The position numbers and the translations under genes were made by a program. The notes under the pieces are model-generated. The model ran no database searches, was not told where the DNA came from, and saw only the letters and a list, made by a program, of their open reading frames with translations. A stretch of 64,000 bases of DNA from Calycina herbarum. Its lineage: Eukaryota; Ascomycota; Leotiomycetes; Helotiales; Pezizellaceae. Positions 12,395 through 22,386 of this stretch are shown in pieces. Numbering within the stretch: the stretch's first letter is position 1; the number at the start of each line of letters is the position of its first letter. The stretch is from the NCBI GenBank assembly GCA_001414485.1, contig LLEY01000013.1, positions 124,001 to 188,000 of the forward strand, in the 5' to 3' direction.

Positions 12395-13440
12395 CTAAGG
12401 CATATGCTTGTTAACAATACTTAAATCGCTCGGTGGTTCAAGGTAATCTTTTGGTACCCTATCTGGTCCTTGATGTTGAAAGGCCCACTGCCGCACCCCA
12501 TTGAAATTCCTACACTTATGATTTGTATTGAAATCTGGGAAAGGGGTAGGATCTTCTTTATTCCACCAAACACGACCAAGAACTCCCACATCGATGGTGC
12601 ACATAAGTTGCTGGCGCAGGATATCCAGGCAGTGAGCTGCAAGTTTTGTCAGCAAGAGTCGGCAGGAGGCAGAAACAAAGCAATAAACCTACAAACGTGT
12701 AACCTCAAAATTGGTTCTTCATTCTTGAACGCCCCTTCCCCACGATCTTGATAGTACTCGTAATTGTAATACAGCGATTGCCGAAGCAGGTTTAGGCAAT
12801 GAAGATGATGTAGCCCTTCTACATTGGCTGGGAACCCTCCGCCGTATTCCTCGCGGATGCTGACATGATCTGGAGAAATGCCAGATATTTTTGCAATGGC
12901 TCGAGGAACAATTACATTCCTGTCTAGAGGATTTTAGTTTATGTGCATCACAAAGAGAATCATGATGTGAGGTTTATACAATCTACTCCAAGATCCTTCC
13001 AAGCAGCATCAACCTCCGCACTTGCGCCTCGTCTGTAGATATTCTCCTGGAGGAAAGAGCCATTGAATCGCGTAGTATGGTAAGTGATTTCCAGGTTTTC
13101 CAAAAGAGGGGCTATGGACAAATTAGCATTGAATTGAGAGGCATACTCAAACTGGAATCTTACAGTATTGCGAAGTCTTCTCAATACACAAGGAGTTTGT
13201 ATTAAGAAAAAGCTTCTGCCCAGATAGCGCCCCAAGAACCGCGGCGACAAGAAATGTCAAAACCAGAAGCCACAATATCAAAGCCTGCGGCAGCCTATGC
13301 GGAGCTCGATCCTTCTCTTCATGTTCTCCAGAAGAAATGTTTAAAGCTTCGCAATCCTCCGATTGCTGCAGTCGTTCGAAAGCCCTCCTTCTGTCTGAAA
13401 AGCCAAACATGTCGTGATAATCTAGGAGTGACCTTGACAT
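12395..13440 (-). CDS. UstYa-family (DUF3328) oxidase-like protein, 293 aa
   Basis: UstYa-family proteins oxidise peptide or other secondary-metabolite substrates in the secretory pathway, for example in ustiloxin and cyclochlorotine pathways. The model has four exons, 13440-13164, 13111-12980, 12923-12693 and 12636-12395, joined by 52-56 bp introns, all in phase 1. Residues 52-73 form a signal-anchor helix after a cytosolic N-tail. Family hallmarks follow: a YSPLLEN start, RFNGSF, EVDAAWKDLG, and two His/Cys motifs, HHLHC (175-179) and HVSHC (about 212-216), the presumed metal-binding signatures. The start is the first in-frame ATG; the codon upstream is TTG. It is divergent from a secreted repeat peptide 1.2 kb away, the arrangement expected if that peptide were its substrate (inference). 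Confidence 0.85.
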
Positions 13441-14647
13441 GATACTCTTAGATATCCCTTCTGTCAAAATTACCCTAACAGAAAGAGGACCAGTATATCA
13501 AATCAACGATACATTGCAACCAATCAATAAAAACGCCAATCTCAAACCAAGAGGCCGTGGCAAACTTCTTATCGTCCGGGCGCGACGAGTGGCTTTCGCA
13601 TGCAGCCATGTCTCACAAGAAGGTGGGGTTTATATAAGAACACATTCCTTAACATAACAACAAAGAGCCCTCATCTTTAGCTCACCACCTTAATCAGCCG
13701 CCCTTGGTTGAATGGATCGTGGTTGAGAGCTAGGAATACTAGTAAAGTGTTCAGCCCTACTTGGCGCCTCGAGCGGGGAAGTTCGCTTAATTTGCACGAA
13801 GAGGAACTAGAAGGGTTTTATATTTGGAAATTGCAAATAGGGTTTGACAGTGCGGGGAAGACCCGATGACCAAATGGGCGGGATTTTTAAAGGATATCTT
13901 GAAGTGTGGTGGATTTATGCAATTGATATGTCAGGGAAGTGACCTCTCATTACCTAGGTGACACTTCAGAATTTCTCGTATAGTTATAAAGATCAAGATG
14001 TTTTCTTTAAAACTATAGCATTAAGCTTCTCTAATTCAAGTCTAGTTCTGATTCTTAGATGAACATAAGACAGTTTGTAACAAGTGGTAATTGAAGGTTC
14101 TAAAATTTTGTTGGGGACCGTAAAATTTATTAAAGATATAGAGTTTCTGACAGAAACGAAACTTTCCGTTATGAGGACGTGCTGGATCATTGCACGAGGA
14201 CCCCTGGGCTATGTAATCCATAGCGTTGAAAGAAACCAAGCTACATCATTGTGGCTGCCAACACAAAGAAGAAAGCCCATATCTGAATGCAAGCATGGCT
14301 TACATCTCGATAGAGCACTTCCCTATTTTCGAGAGTAGACATCCAATCACTATTCGACGGGACATGCCCAGGGCAAAAGAGCAGCTGTATCCGGCCACTG
14401 TGCTAGCACAGGAAGGCATGACACATGCTCTCGATCGATGAGGAAAGAATTGGCTGAGTGCGGAAAGTGCTCACTGGGACAATGATGTAAGGAACCCCCG
14501 CTTCTCCGGTCAAAGTACCGCAAGCAATCAACGACATATAAGAAGCCTCTGGTTCCGTAGCAGAAGAATACAGGTCCACTATTACAACCTCTACTAAAAT
14601 CGTACTTCAGAACCACTCGCTCAACAACTCAAAACATCTCGATCATC
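13441..14647. promoter_or_regulatory. Divergent intergenic region between UstYa-like and repeat-peptide genes
   Basis: These 1.2 kb separate two outward-reading genes and should carry both promoters. The part next to 14648 is rich in CAA/CT leader-like sequence. Frames on both strands are short and unconvincing. Confidence 0.4.
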
Positions 14648-15221
14648 ATGAAGTGGAGCATCCTCACTCTCTTTGCCGTCGCGGCTCTTCCAGCAATCGC
14701 CTCCCCAGTGGCACAAGGTTATGTGGATTACCCAGCACCGGCTGGGGGCTATGGTAAGTGAGATTCGCAAGGAATATGAACATTTACTATTCTAGTCGTT
14801 TCGGGAATCAGGCTTTCCTTACTCCCGAGACATACTCGAAAACTCTTGAATATTTCTCAAAGAAGTAAACTGACTAGGAGATCCTCATGTAGGAGACTAC
14901 CCAGCACCAGCTGGAGGATACGGCGATTACAGCGGTGCGCCAGTTCCCAACCCAGTCCCAGTGCCTGACCCAGTACCAGCACCAGCTGGAGGTTACGGCG
15001 ACTATCCCGCTCCAGCAGGCGGGTATGGTGAGTCCCAGATTCACAAGAACACCTTGCCCCACTGTAGTCGTTTCGGGAGTAAGAAGATACTCTTCTTTAC
15101 TCCCGAAACACGTCTAGCAACTCTTGAATCTTTCTCAAAGAAATAAACTGACGTCGATAACCTGGGACTAGGTGATTACCCAGCTCCAGCAGGTGGCTAT
15201 GGTACCTATAAGAAGGAATAA
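14648..15221 (+). CDS. Secreted repeat peptide with DYPAPAGGYG units
   Basis: Three exons, 14648-14753, 14878-15027 and 15172-15221, encode 101 aa. The first about 18 residues (MKWSILTLFAVAALPAIA) are a signal peptide with an AIA-type cleavage site. The mature part has four full DYPAPAGGYG units and one shortened unit (PAPAGGYG), separated in the middle by a Pro/Val spacer, and ends in TYKKE. Both introns interrupt the same point of the repeat (GGCTATG, phase 1) and resemble each other, so exon-intron units were duplicated. A second in-frame acceptor at 14892 would drop five residues. It could be a structural cell-surface protein or a ribosomally made peptide precursor. No dibasic sites separate the repeats, which weakens the latter. 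Confidence 0.8.
15070..15109. repeat. Perfect 13-bp inverted repeat inside intron 2 of the repeat-peptide gene
   Basis: The arms GTTTCGGGAGTAA (15070-15082) and TTACTCCCGAAAC (15097-15109) are exact reverse complements. Pairing continues inward through AGAAGA/TCTTCT with one bulged base, leaving a tiny loop. A degenerate version sits at the same place in intron 1 (about 14798-14832). Confidence 0.9.
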
Positions 15222-15627
15222 GTTCCTCCGAACTGTAAGTGAACATTTGGAAAGTTGTTGAAGAATTGCTAAACTTTGATAGAGCTCGAACATCCGCCTG
15301 GTTACTCGGGTAATGATTGAATTACTCGGTATGAAATGAAAACGAAGGACGCAGGAAAGATGGATACATATACACGGTGGCATAATAATAATTTGGAATT
15401 GGTACCTGCTGGTCGAATGGTTTCGCTCCTTCTTAATATTACCATGAATCGATAATTCAGCTTGGTTCACAGCTTTCGTATCATGAATGTGAAATGGTAG
15501 ATCATACTGTGTACATATGTTACAACTTTGACTAGTAGTGACAAATCTCCCTCCTTATGTTGTTACAGTGAGATTGACATTGAATGTGGGAGGATCTCTT
15601 ATCTTATACCCATCTTTAAGAGACATA
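15222..15627. other. Intergenic, convergent 3' flanks
   Basis: Between the 3' ends of the repeat-peptide gene and the mitochondrial membrane protein gene. Nothing further is recognised. Confidence 0.5.
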
Positions 15628-16525
15628 TCAATTCTTTGGCGCCCGTTTAGCAATCGACGCTGCGATCAACGACCAGGCTTCTCCTCCCGCGATCTTGCTA
15701 TCTTTCGAGTGAACATTGAACTTGCTAACTGCTCTTGGCATCCACCAAGGTCTGTAAGCATTGATTGCCCGTGTATCCCGTCCATAGTTCGCCAATTTTA
15801 GTCTGCCTTGGATTGGATAAAGGTCTGATACTTTGACTTTGTTGATACGTTGAGCTCCTATGGCATTGATAGTCGTAAGCTCAAGAGCAGCGTCTTTTGG
15901 GAGTGTTTTGGCGTAGCGAAGCATCATTTCGCGAGAATTGCGAGCAAACGCGGGCAATTGGAGATGTATGAAGCTGACGAATGGACGGGTAATGAAGAAT
16001 ACGGCAATCGGGGGGATGACACCAGAAATAAATACTGAGTGAGTAATTAGCAAATGTTACTTTTACTTGTTGTCGAATTAAACCCTTGGAAAGGTACATA
16101 TCCGTTGTTGACTTGAAGCAAAGTAGACTTACAAGCAGCTGGAACCCACTTTGGGACATCATCGGATGCGTTGAAATTAGGTGCCAGAAATCCACTGAAG
16201 AGTGCAAACATAATGATTGAGGTAATCTTGACGGATCCTAGCCAAGCGTTCTGGGCAGTACCAGCATGGTATATAAGTAGCCGCTCCGGGTATACTTTGA
16301 TAATGTTAGAATCTTCTCCGAAAGAGATTAGATCTAAAGACATGACATACCTTTCTTCCAGCTCCCTGGCTTTTGCTTTGGCTTAGATGAAGCTTCTGGT
16401 GATGTTGCCCGGCCTGACGAAAATCGGATAAGAGCTCTGAGGTCTTTGAGAAGCACTCTTGACTGAAGTGGACGACACTTGATATTGAGAAAGACTCGAC
16501 GTGATGCTAAAATAGACATTGTCAT
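15628..16525 (-). CDS. Probable mitochondrial inner-membrane protein (TMEM70/TMEM186-like), 247 aa
   Basis: Three exons, 16525-16351, 16294-16133 and 16034-15628, with introns of 56 and 98 bp. The first about 45 residues are Arg/Ser-rich, lack net acid and end in RFSSG, a mitochondrial targeting peptide. Two hydrophobic segments follow: around SIIMFALFSGFLAP after the motif YHAGTAQNAWLG, and VIPPIAVFFIT. A soluble tail with LRYAKTLPKDAALELTTI comes next. A targeting signal plus a helical pair plus a matrix tail recalls the TMEM70/TMEM186 group of respiratory assembly factors. That assignment is by resemblance only. I start at the MTM ATG because the codon further upstream is TTG. The gene is divergent from the cyclotransferase gene, with 424 bp between the ATGs. 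Confidence 0.6.
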
Positions 16526-16949
16526 TTTGGTTGACCTTTTGCCGTGGGGCAGAGATGGTGGATTGAGTTCTATCAAAGGCCTTTTCTTATACGTGGATGG
16601 AGGAAAGCATTGTCGAAATTGTTGGTGAATGGGAATACTTTTCAATTGCAGTGGAGAGAGCGAGCGATCTCCAATATTGCTCAATTAGAAGCGTAGAAGG
16701 AGTTTTGATGTAGTATCAAAATTGAGAGCTCGTGGTGTCGAGATGAGATAGTGATAGCGCCAAGCAACGGAAAAGTGAGTGCCGGAAAGAACCACCTCAG
16801 CCAGATGCCAGATGCCAGATAGCGCTGAAAGCAGACAACTCTTCTCGAAATCACAACCACCACCCCGCGAGTTACGATTACGAACATGATCCTACGGACA
16901 CAATTCCGCCGTTGACTGAGACGAACCAGGCCTTTGCCTCTATACAAAT

Positions 16950-18132
16950 ATGCTGTGGTTTCTGGTGGTAGGGGTTCTCTTGCAGCTCGCTGCTGGATTG
17001 ACTCCCTTGTCCGACGAAAGCTTGCGCAAACTACCAGTTGCCGGCGCAGATTTCGATATCAAGACAGGTGGAATTCTAGCTCCTATATTGATTCCTCGGG
17101 TCCCAGGAACGCCAGGTTCAAAGCAGGTTCAGCAGCACTTTGCGAATTGGTTCTCGACGAATCTGCCCAAGTGGACTATCGAATACCAAAACTCGACTGC
17201 GAAGACACCGGCGACCGGCGATGATCAAGTCCCGTTTGTGAATATCATCATTACACGGGATCCGCCATGGGCAAAGGCTGGAAATGTGGGAAGGCTGGCC
17301 CTTGTTGCGCATTACGACAGCAAACTTACACCCGCAGGATTTATCGGCGCAATCGATAGTGCGGCTCCATGTGCTATGATTATGCACGCTGCGAGGAGTA
17401 TAGATGAGGCCATGACCAAAAAATGGGCTGCTATGGAAGCAGCAGGGGAAGATGGCCTTGGGGAAGAGAGCGGAATACAAATCATCCTGCTAGACGGAGA
17501 AGAGGCATTTGTACAATGGACAGATACCGACTCACTTTATGGAGCAAGGTATGGATTCTATATATTACGCAGCAGCACCAAGTACTAACTTTTCCAGATC
17601 ATTGGCAGAAACGTGGGAATCGAGTGTCCAACCCGCAATGTCTACATATCAAAACATGCTCAGCTCCATCACCCTATTCCTCCTCCTCGACCTCTTGGGA
17701 TCAAAGGGTCCCAACATCCCTTCATATTTCCACACAACACATTGGGCATATCAGCATCTGGGCTTAATCGAATCCCGAATGCGAACACTGGGTCTATTGA
17801 CATCATCCGGGGGCAAGCCTTTCCTTCGGGACTACGACAAGTCCCCAGATAGCTTCAATGCAGCATGGGGAATTGAAGATGATCATTTGCCATTTATGGC
17901 TCGAGGAGTCGAGATATTACACATCATTCCAACACCATTTCCACACGTTTGGCATACGCTGGATGACGATGGAGAACATCTTGATTTGGCCACAGTAGAA
18001 GACTGGGCCAAGATCGTTACTGCTTTTGCTGCGCAGTGGTTAGACTTAGAAGGCCATTTATCCGGCGAGGGGGAAGCACCTGCTCTGCAGGAAGCAAAAA
18101 GGTCTGTTCCATTAGAGAAGACCGAGCTGTGA
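16950..18132 (+). CDS. Glutaminyl-peptide cyclotransferase (QPCT, M28-like)
   Basis: Converts N-terminal glutamine of secretory peptides to pyroglutamate. Two exons, 16950-17548 and 17598-18132, encode 377 aa, the usual QPCT length. A hydrophobic N-terminus (MLWFLVVGVLLQLAAG) is the signal peptide. Zinc-site and catalytic motifs are in family order: LVAHYDSK and GAIDSAAP (about 120-140), ILLDGEEAF (about 180), and the C-terminal PFPHVWHTLDDDGEHLD (about 313-329) with the conserved His and acidic residues. It should act in the ER/Golgi or outside the cell. Its closeness to a secreted repeat peptide whose mature N-terminal region contains Gln (SPVAQGY) is suggestive but unproven. Confidence 0.9.
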
Positions 18133-18838
18133 GTCTTGCCTCCGCTTCCTTTTGTGGTCTGCAGCTTATGGTGTATATAGTAGTAGTAACCTGTAGAATA
18201 TATTGTATTGCAATTTCCTCCATATCAAATCTGCGTGAGCATCTAGATCTTTTAGTTCATACTTGCACATGGAAAGGTATTCGCGAGTTGGAAGAAGCCT
18301 GTTGAAAGTTCACCGGGATTCAAGTGTTTAGCCGCTGGCAAGTGAAGAGTGTTCCAAGAATATTTTGACTGAACTATTTTGCTGGACACTTTTTTTTTGG
18401 GGCAGCTGGGCGAGACATTCCAGTTTCTGTTTCCAAGTCATAATATCTAGCCCTTTCTGTGAATCGTGATCAGTTTCCTTGCTGGCTTAAGTAGTTGTCT
18501 ACATGCGTACATTTCTCGAGAGTTTTGTTTGATACTTCTCAGAGCTTCGTTGAGAAACTCTTCTGCCTTTATGAAACGTGGTACATTCTGAAAACCACCA
18601 AGGTTGGAATGGTACGTTCTCGAAAGTGAGTAAGAATATATTAGTATCCAGACCTCTGGAAATCGGAGATCCTCTTAATGCTACTCGCAAGCCTTCATCA
18701 ATCATCACCCTCAACATTTTTCCCGAAATCGAGTAACATCTCACCTCACCTTTGTGAAAACCGCCAATCAACCCACAATTCCTCACCAACCATCACCCTT
18801 ACCATCTTTCAACGGAAATTGAAACGTATCTCGTCAGG
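18133..18838. promoter_or_regulatory. Intergenic with upstream repeat of the first small paralogue
   Basis: Around 18600-18675 lies a diverged copy of the roughly 72-bp unit that is tandemly repeated upstream of the second paralogue (TTCTCGAA, then AGTATCCAGACCTCTGGAAATCGGAGA). It marks the duplicated promoter. Otherwise nothing is recognised. Confidence 0.5.
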
Positions 18839-19186
18839 ATGGTTTACACCCACGTCCGCTACATCAAATGTAGCTACCAAACACCTGACAATGACCTCAA
18901 AAACTTCCATTCCGTGAACGATTTTGGTCTTCCGGTTCTGACTGAACATCTTCCCACACCAAACATTCCTGATATGACGTGGCAATTGTTACAGGCGACA
19001 ACCCGCTTGATGGCGAATCAGATGTAAGGATGGTAAGTCCTAGTCCTGGAAGTACCGCAATATGTGCTAATGGATTTTAATTCTAGGTCTGTCCATACGA
19101 TTATACATGATGGTAATCAAAGCGATGAATGGGCCCATCTTTTGATATGGGTTGTTCGGGGGGTGGAAGTTCTTGCTTCGCCTTGA
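18839..19186 (+). CDS. Small protein, 94 aa; first of a tandem paralogue pair
   Basis: Two exons, 18839-19023 and 19087-19186, with a 63-bp GT-AG intron. An unspliced reading stops at once, so splicing is required. The protein has no signal peptide or membrane helix. It shares with the next gene the blocks VRYIKCSY, NF(D/H)S, GLPV, IPDM and (T)RLM, then VH after the intron at the same position and phase. I do not recognise the family. Pairwise conservation, including intron position, supports both as real genes that arose by tandem duplication. Confidence 0.6.
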
Positions 19187-19236
19187 AGGAGGAAGTCTGA
19201 GGTGGATACTTGTTCGGTGGTGGGAACAGCGCTCTG

Positions 19237-19390
19237 GAAATTACGAAGAATGGAAAAGTACCTTCTCGAATTAGATTGAGAACATATCAGTATCTAGACC
19301 TCCTTCTGGAAATTACGAAAAATGAAAAAGTATCTTCTCGAACGAGATCAAGTACATTTAAGTATTTAGCCCTCCTTCTGGGAATCGGGA
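19237..19390. repeat. Tandem direct repeat of about 72 bp upstream of the second paralogue
   Basis: Two head-to-tail units begin with GAAATTACGAA, share TTCTCGAA and GTATNTAG, and end in CCTCCTTCTG. A third, diverged unit lies upstream of the first paralogue (about 18600-18675). The repeats probably belong to the duplicated promoters. Confidence 0.65.
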
Positions 19391-19496
19391 GCTCATCTCA
19401 ACGCCACTTCACTTTCGAGATAGCCACTACTGAACAGATTCGACCTGCACGTCATTAGTAAACATCACCCCTCGCCATTTGCCTCACCTACCAACA

Positions 19497-19850
19497 ATGA
19501 TTGTCACAAAGGTCCGCTACCTTAAGTGTAGCTACAAGGAAACAGCACAGGGTTGTATCGAAAACTTCGACTCGGAGAACGTCGATGGGCTCCCTGTGAG
19601 AATAGGTCATATTGATACTGTACCATACATTCCCGACATGTCCACTCAACTATTGATCGCCATAACACGCTTCATGTTTGATGAGATGGAAGGATGGTAT
19701 AAGTCGTAGTTCTGCAAAGTGCCTCGTTCTATGCTGATCGATTTTAGGGCTGTCCATTCGATTCGGCTGATTGGTACGCAATTTGGTAAGCCAAGCGACG
19801 GATTGAATCAGCTTGAGATGTGGGTTGCTCGGGAGGAAGAAATAAAATGA
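19497..19850 (+). CDS. Small protein, 100 aa; second of a tandem paralogue pair
   Basis: Two exons, 19497-19696 and 19748-19850, with a 51-bp intron in the same phase as its neighbour. Shared blocks are VRYLKCSY, NFDS, DGLPV, IPDM and TRFM, with a C-terminus EMWVAREEEIK. No domain, signal peptide or membrane helix is seen. Function is unknown. The alignment with the first gene is clear but diverged, so the duplication is not recent. Confidence 0.6.
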
Positions 19851-20221
19851 ATGGGGCTTCTTAAACGGATGGTGGTCGTTGGTATTTCGTAGAAGATCAG
19901 AGAAGTTTACGGAGTAGAGAACCAAAATGTGAGAGACTTTGATGGGCAAATAAACGAGATCTTAAACTTTTCCGCACGTTTTTGGTTCTCAGACTTCTTG
20001 TTCTTGCTGTATCGACGAGTTCATTTATAACAATTTCGCTAACATTCAAACAAAAATTCCTACAACAGAAGAAACACAAAGAATGTCAGTAAACCTAGTG
20101 GAACTCCAAACCTCCAGAGCCATATATAACCCCCATCGAACAAGTCACCAACATTCCAAAACGATTTCATCAGCCCATGACAAAAGAAACTCGTTACTCG
20201 TACAAAGAGTTGTGTATTCAT
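19851..20221. other. Intergenic, nothing recognised
   Basis: The 3' flanks of the second paralogue and the glycine-zipper gene meet here. No supported frame. Confidence 0.5.
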
Positions 20222-20878
20222 TCAACACCAATACCAAGCGATTCCAATTCCGATGACAGCACCCGCAAACGCCCCGACAAAACCCCCGACAAGAGCACCT
20301 TTGAGGGCTGAATCAGCAATACATGCACCACTCGCTGCACCTATAAGGCCTCCAACAACCCCTCCGACAAGGGCCCCTTTCTTCATTGTCTTCTCCTGAA
20401 CAATTTCATGTTCGCTAGAAATTTTAGCTTGTCATTCAATACCAGCGTTGAAGGAAACTTACAGGCGAATTGCCGTCTCGATGTTCAACAGCTCGACGTT
20501 CAGCTGTTGTATCTTATTAGGGGCTTTCTTGCAGTCACTGTAGATAACCGTCCATTTGACTCGCCATCCACGTCCCCTTCCCAAAACAGTTTCCACCTTG
20601 TCAGCGATATCTTCAAAAAGTCGTTCAGCCTCGGAGAGGATGTCGTTGATCTTCTTCACCCAAGAGCCGCTCACGTTTCTGAGGTCGTATCGAGTCTTGA
20701 GTGCTTTCCCGGTTTGTTTGAGGGTATCGTACTGTCTCTTGAACAACCCCCAGAATCTCTTCGCTTGGGGACCTGCCTTTCGAAGTTTCCGGAGAAGCTT
20801 CCACGACTTCTTCATGAGAGGCCCGATCGCTTCCAAGAACAACTGCGCGAGAGCTGACTCGAGGATGATGGTAGTCAT
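20222..20878 (-). CDS. Helical protein with C-terminal glycine zipper (possible HeLo-like membrane effector), 202 aa
   Basis: Two exons, 20878-20463 and 20414-20222, with a 48-bp intron. Residues 1-140 are helical: a hydrophobic N-terminus (IILESALAQLFLEAIGPL), a very basic stretch (KKSWKLLRKLRKAG), then amphipathic helices ending in a WRVKWTVIYSDCKKAPNKI region. That ending resembles the fungal STAND N-terminal (HeLo-like) domain, where a K/W-rich turn precedes a Leu-rich coiled helix. Residues about 150-202 are two similar glycine-zipper segments, each opening with KGALVGG and packed with GxxxG spacing, ending IGIAWYWC. Such tails insert in membranes and oligomerise. It is divergent from the STAND receptor gene. 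The HeLo-like call is by resemblance. A generic Gly-zipper membrane protein is the alternative. Confidence 0.6.
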
Positions 20879-22386
20879 GATGACGATTTTATCGTTGCTA
20901 ACTTGGAGAAATTAAGACAAATAGAAATGTGTGTAGCTGGAGAGTTGGAGATTGGACAAGTCCAAGATGGGTATTCTCTACTTGAATATACACATATATA
21001 TACATAGTAAGTGTCCCTCAACGAAAGCACAGCAAAAGGGTTGATGTCCCAGTGAAGCCGAGCCTGATATTGAACGTGGGGATTCCACTACTCTGACATA
21101 CACTAGTTTGTGGGGTGGTTGGATGCTTCCAATCATATCCAATGATGAAAGTCAGGCGTGGCTTTAATTTCTGCACTATCTTTCACTTTTTGGTCTATTG
21201 CGTTGCAAATTCATCTCGCAGGTATGCATGGAATTCTAAAAGCGAATAGCATAGCTGAAGTGTGACATTTTGCATACTTCATATGCAGCCGAGTTGGTGA
21301 TATATACATATCGAGCATCGGTTCTCTCTGTCAAAAGATTCTGCCTTGCCCTTTGAATGAAACTGGCGGTGAACCAGAGGGTTATGCAGCTTTCGCCTTG
21401 CTATGGCATGATGCATCGATTGTTGTTGGTTCGGAGAACTCATGGATATGTATGTAGGATTCAGGCTCATATATGAAGAATATGCCGGTAAAGTTTTCAT
21501 CTCAGCAGAAACCACTAGCAACTAAGATTCCTATCATAGGAAGAATCTTGTTGGAGGCTGAGATTTTCGGTGAGGATTTTGGAATATACGAAAGGTCTTG
21601 GGTATACTATTCATACTCTGATTGGGTTAATATCCACAGCATTTGTTGATACAACTCGGAATATAAGAGGTGTGAAATTGAGAAGAGTAACTAGATTCGG
21701 AATTGGGCTATCAAGGCAAAGGGAACCACAGAGTTGATTTTGAAGCTTCTAGGGATATCACACCCTGCCTAATCTAGGGTTCGAGATATTTTAAAAGGAG
21801 GAGGTTCGAGTTGCAGGTCATCAATTTCACTTCGAGGACCTTGCAGCGCAATGTTCCCCATAAAATAAGCGCTCCACCCTGGAACGGTCCGAACCACAGG
21901 TTCCCGTACCGCCAACCTCCCCAGCGGCAAGCCAACTTCTTTACTCAAAGACAGCTTCGAACCACGATGGAATATGCACCTCTCAGTCAACCAATTGTCA
22001 AAATTACTGTCATCCACTTTGTTGTTTTACAGGCATATTTAACTCTATTCCCGAACATGGACCTGGAACAGGAAACCGACAGACCCTGGAAAGACGACCC
22101 CTTAGGGAGACCCAAACGAACCTTTCTAACTGGAAGGTATCAATCATTTGACATAGCCACTATGCAGTCCTGCGGGGTTTCCTGTCAGCAAGGTTGTCTT
22201 ACGAGAATATTTCTCCATATGTCGAGTCTTCCCTTTCCTTTCTTTTTCTGTCTTCTATTTCCGAGTTTTATTCTTTGCTTGATAGCTGTGTAATTCCCTT
22301 CTGATTTATTATGATATATTTATTGCTATCTTCCTTTATGACTTTACGGCTGTGTATTTTTTATTCCTCGGGCGATTTCCTTTGCG
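20879..22386. promoter_or_regulatory. Divergent region between glycine-zipper gene and STAND receptor
   Basis: 1.5 kb between two outward genes. A minus-strand frame at 21769-22017 reads 82 codons from a GTG with acidic, coding-like composition and no domain. It could be an exon fragment of an unseen gene, but lacks an ATG. Otherwise nothing is recognised. Confidence 0.35.

Noticed and set aside
21769..22017. Minus-strand 82-codon gene between the zipper gene and the receptor
   Set aside because: Starts at GTG, no ATG or splice partner found, no domain.
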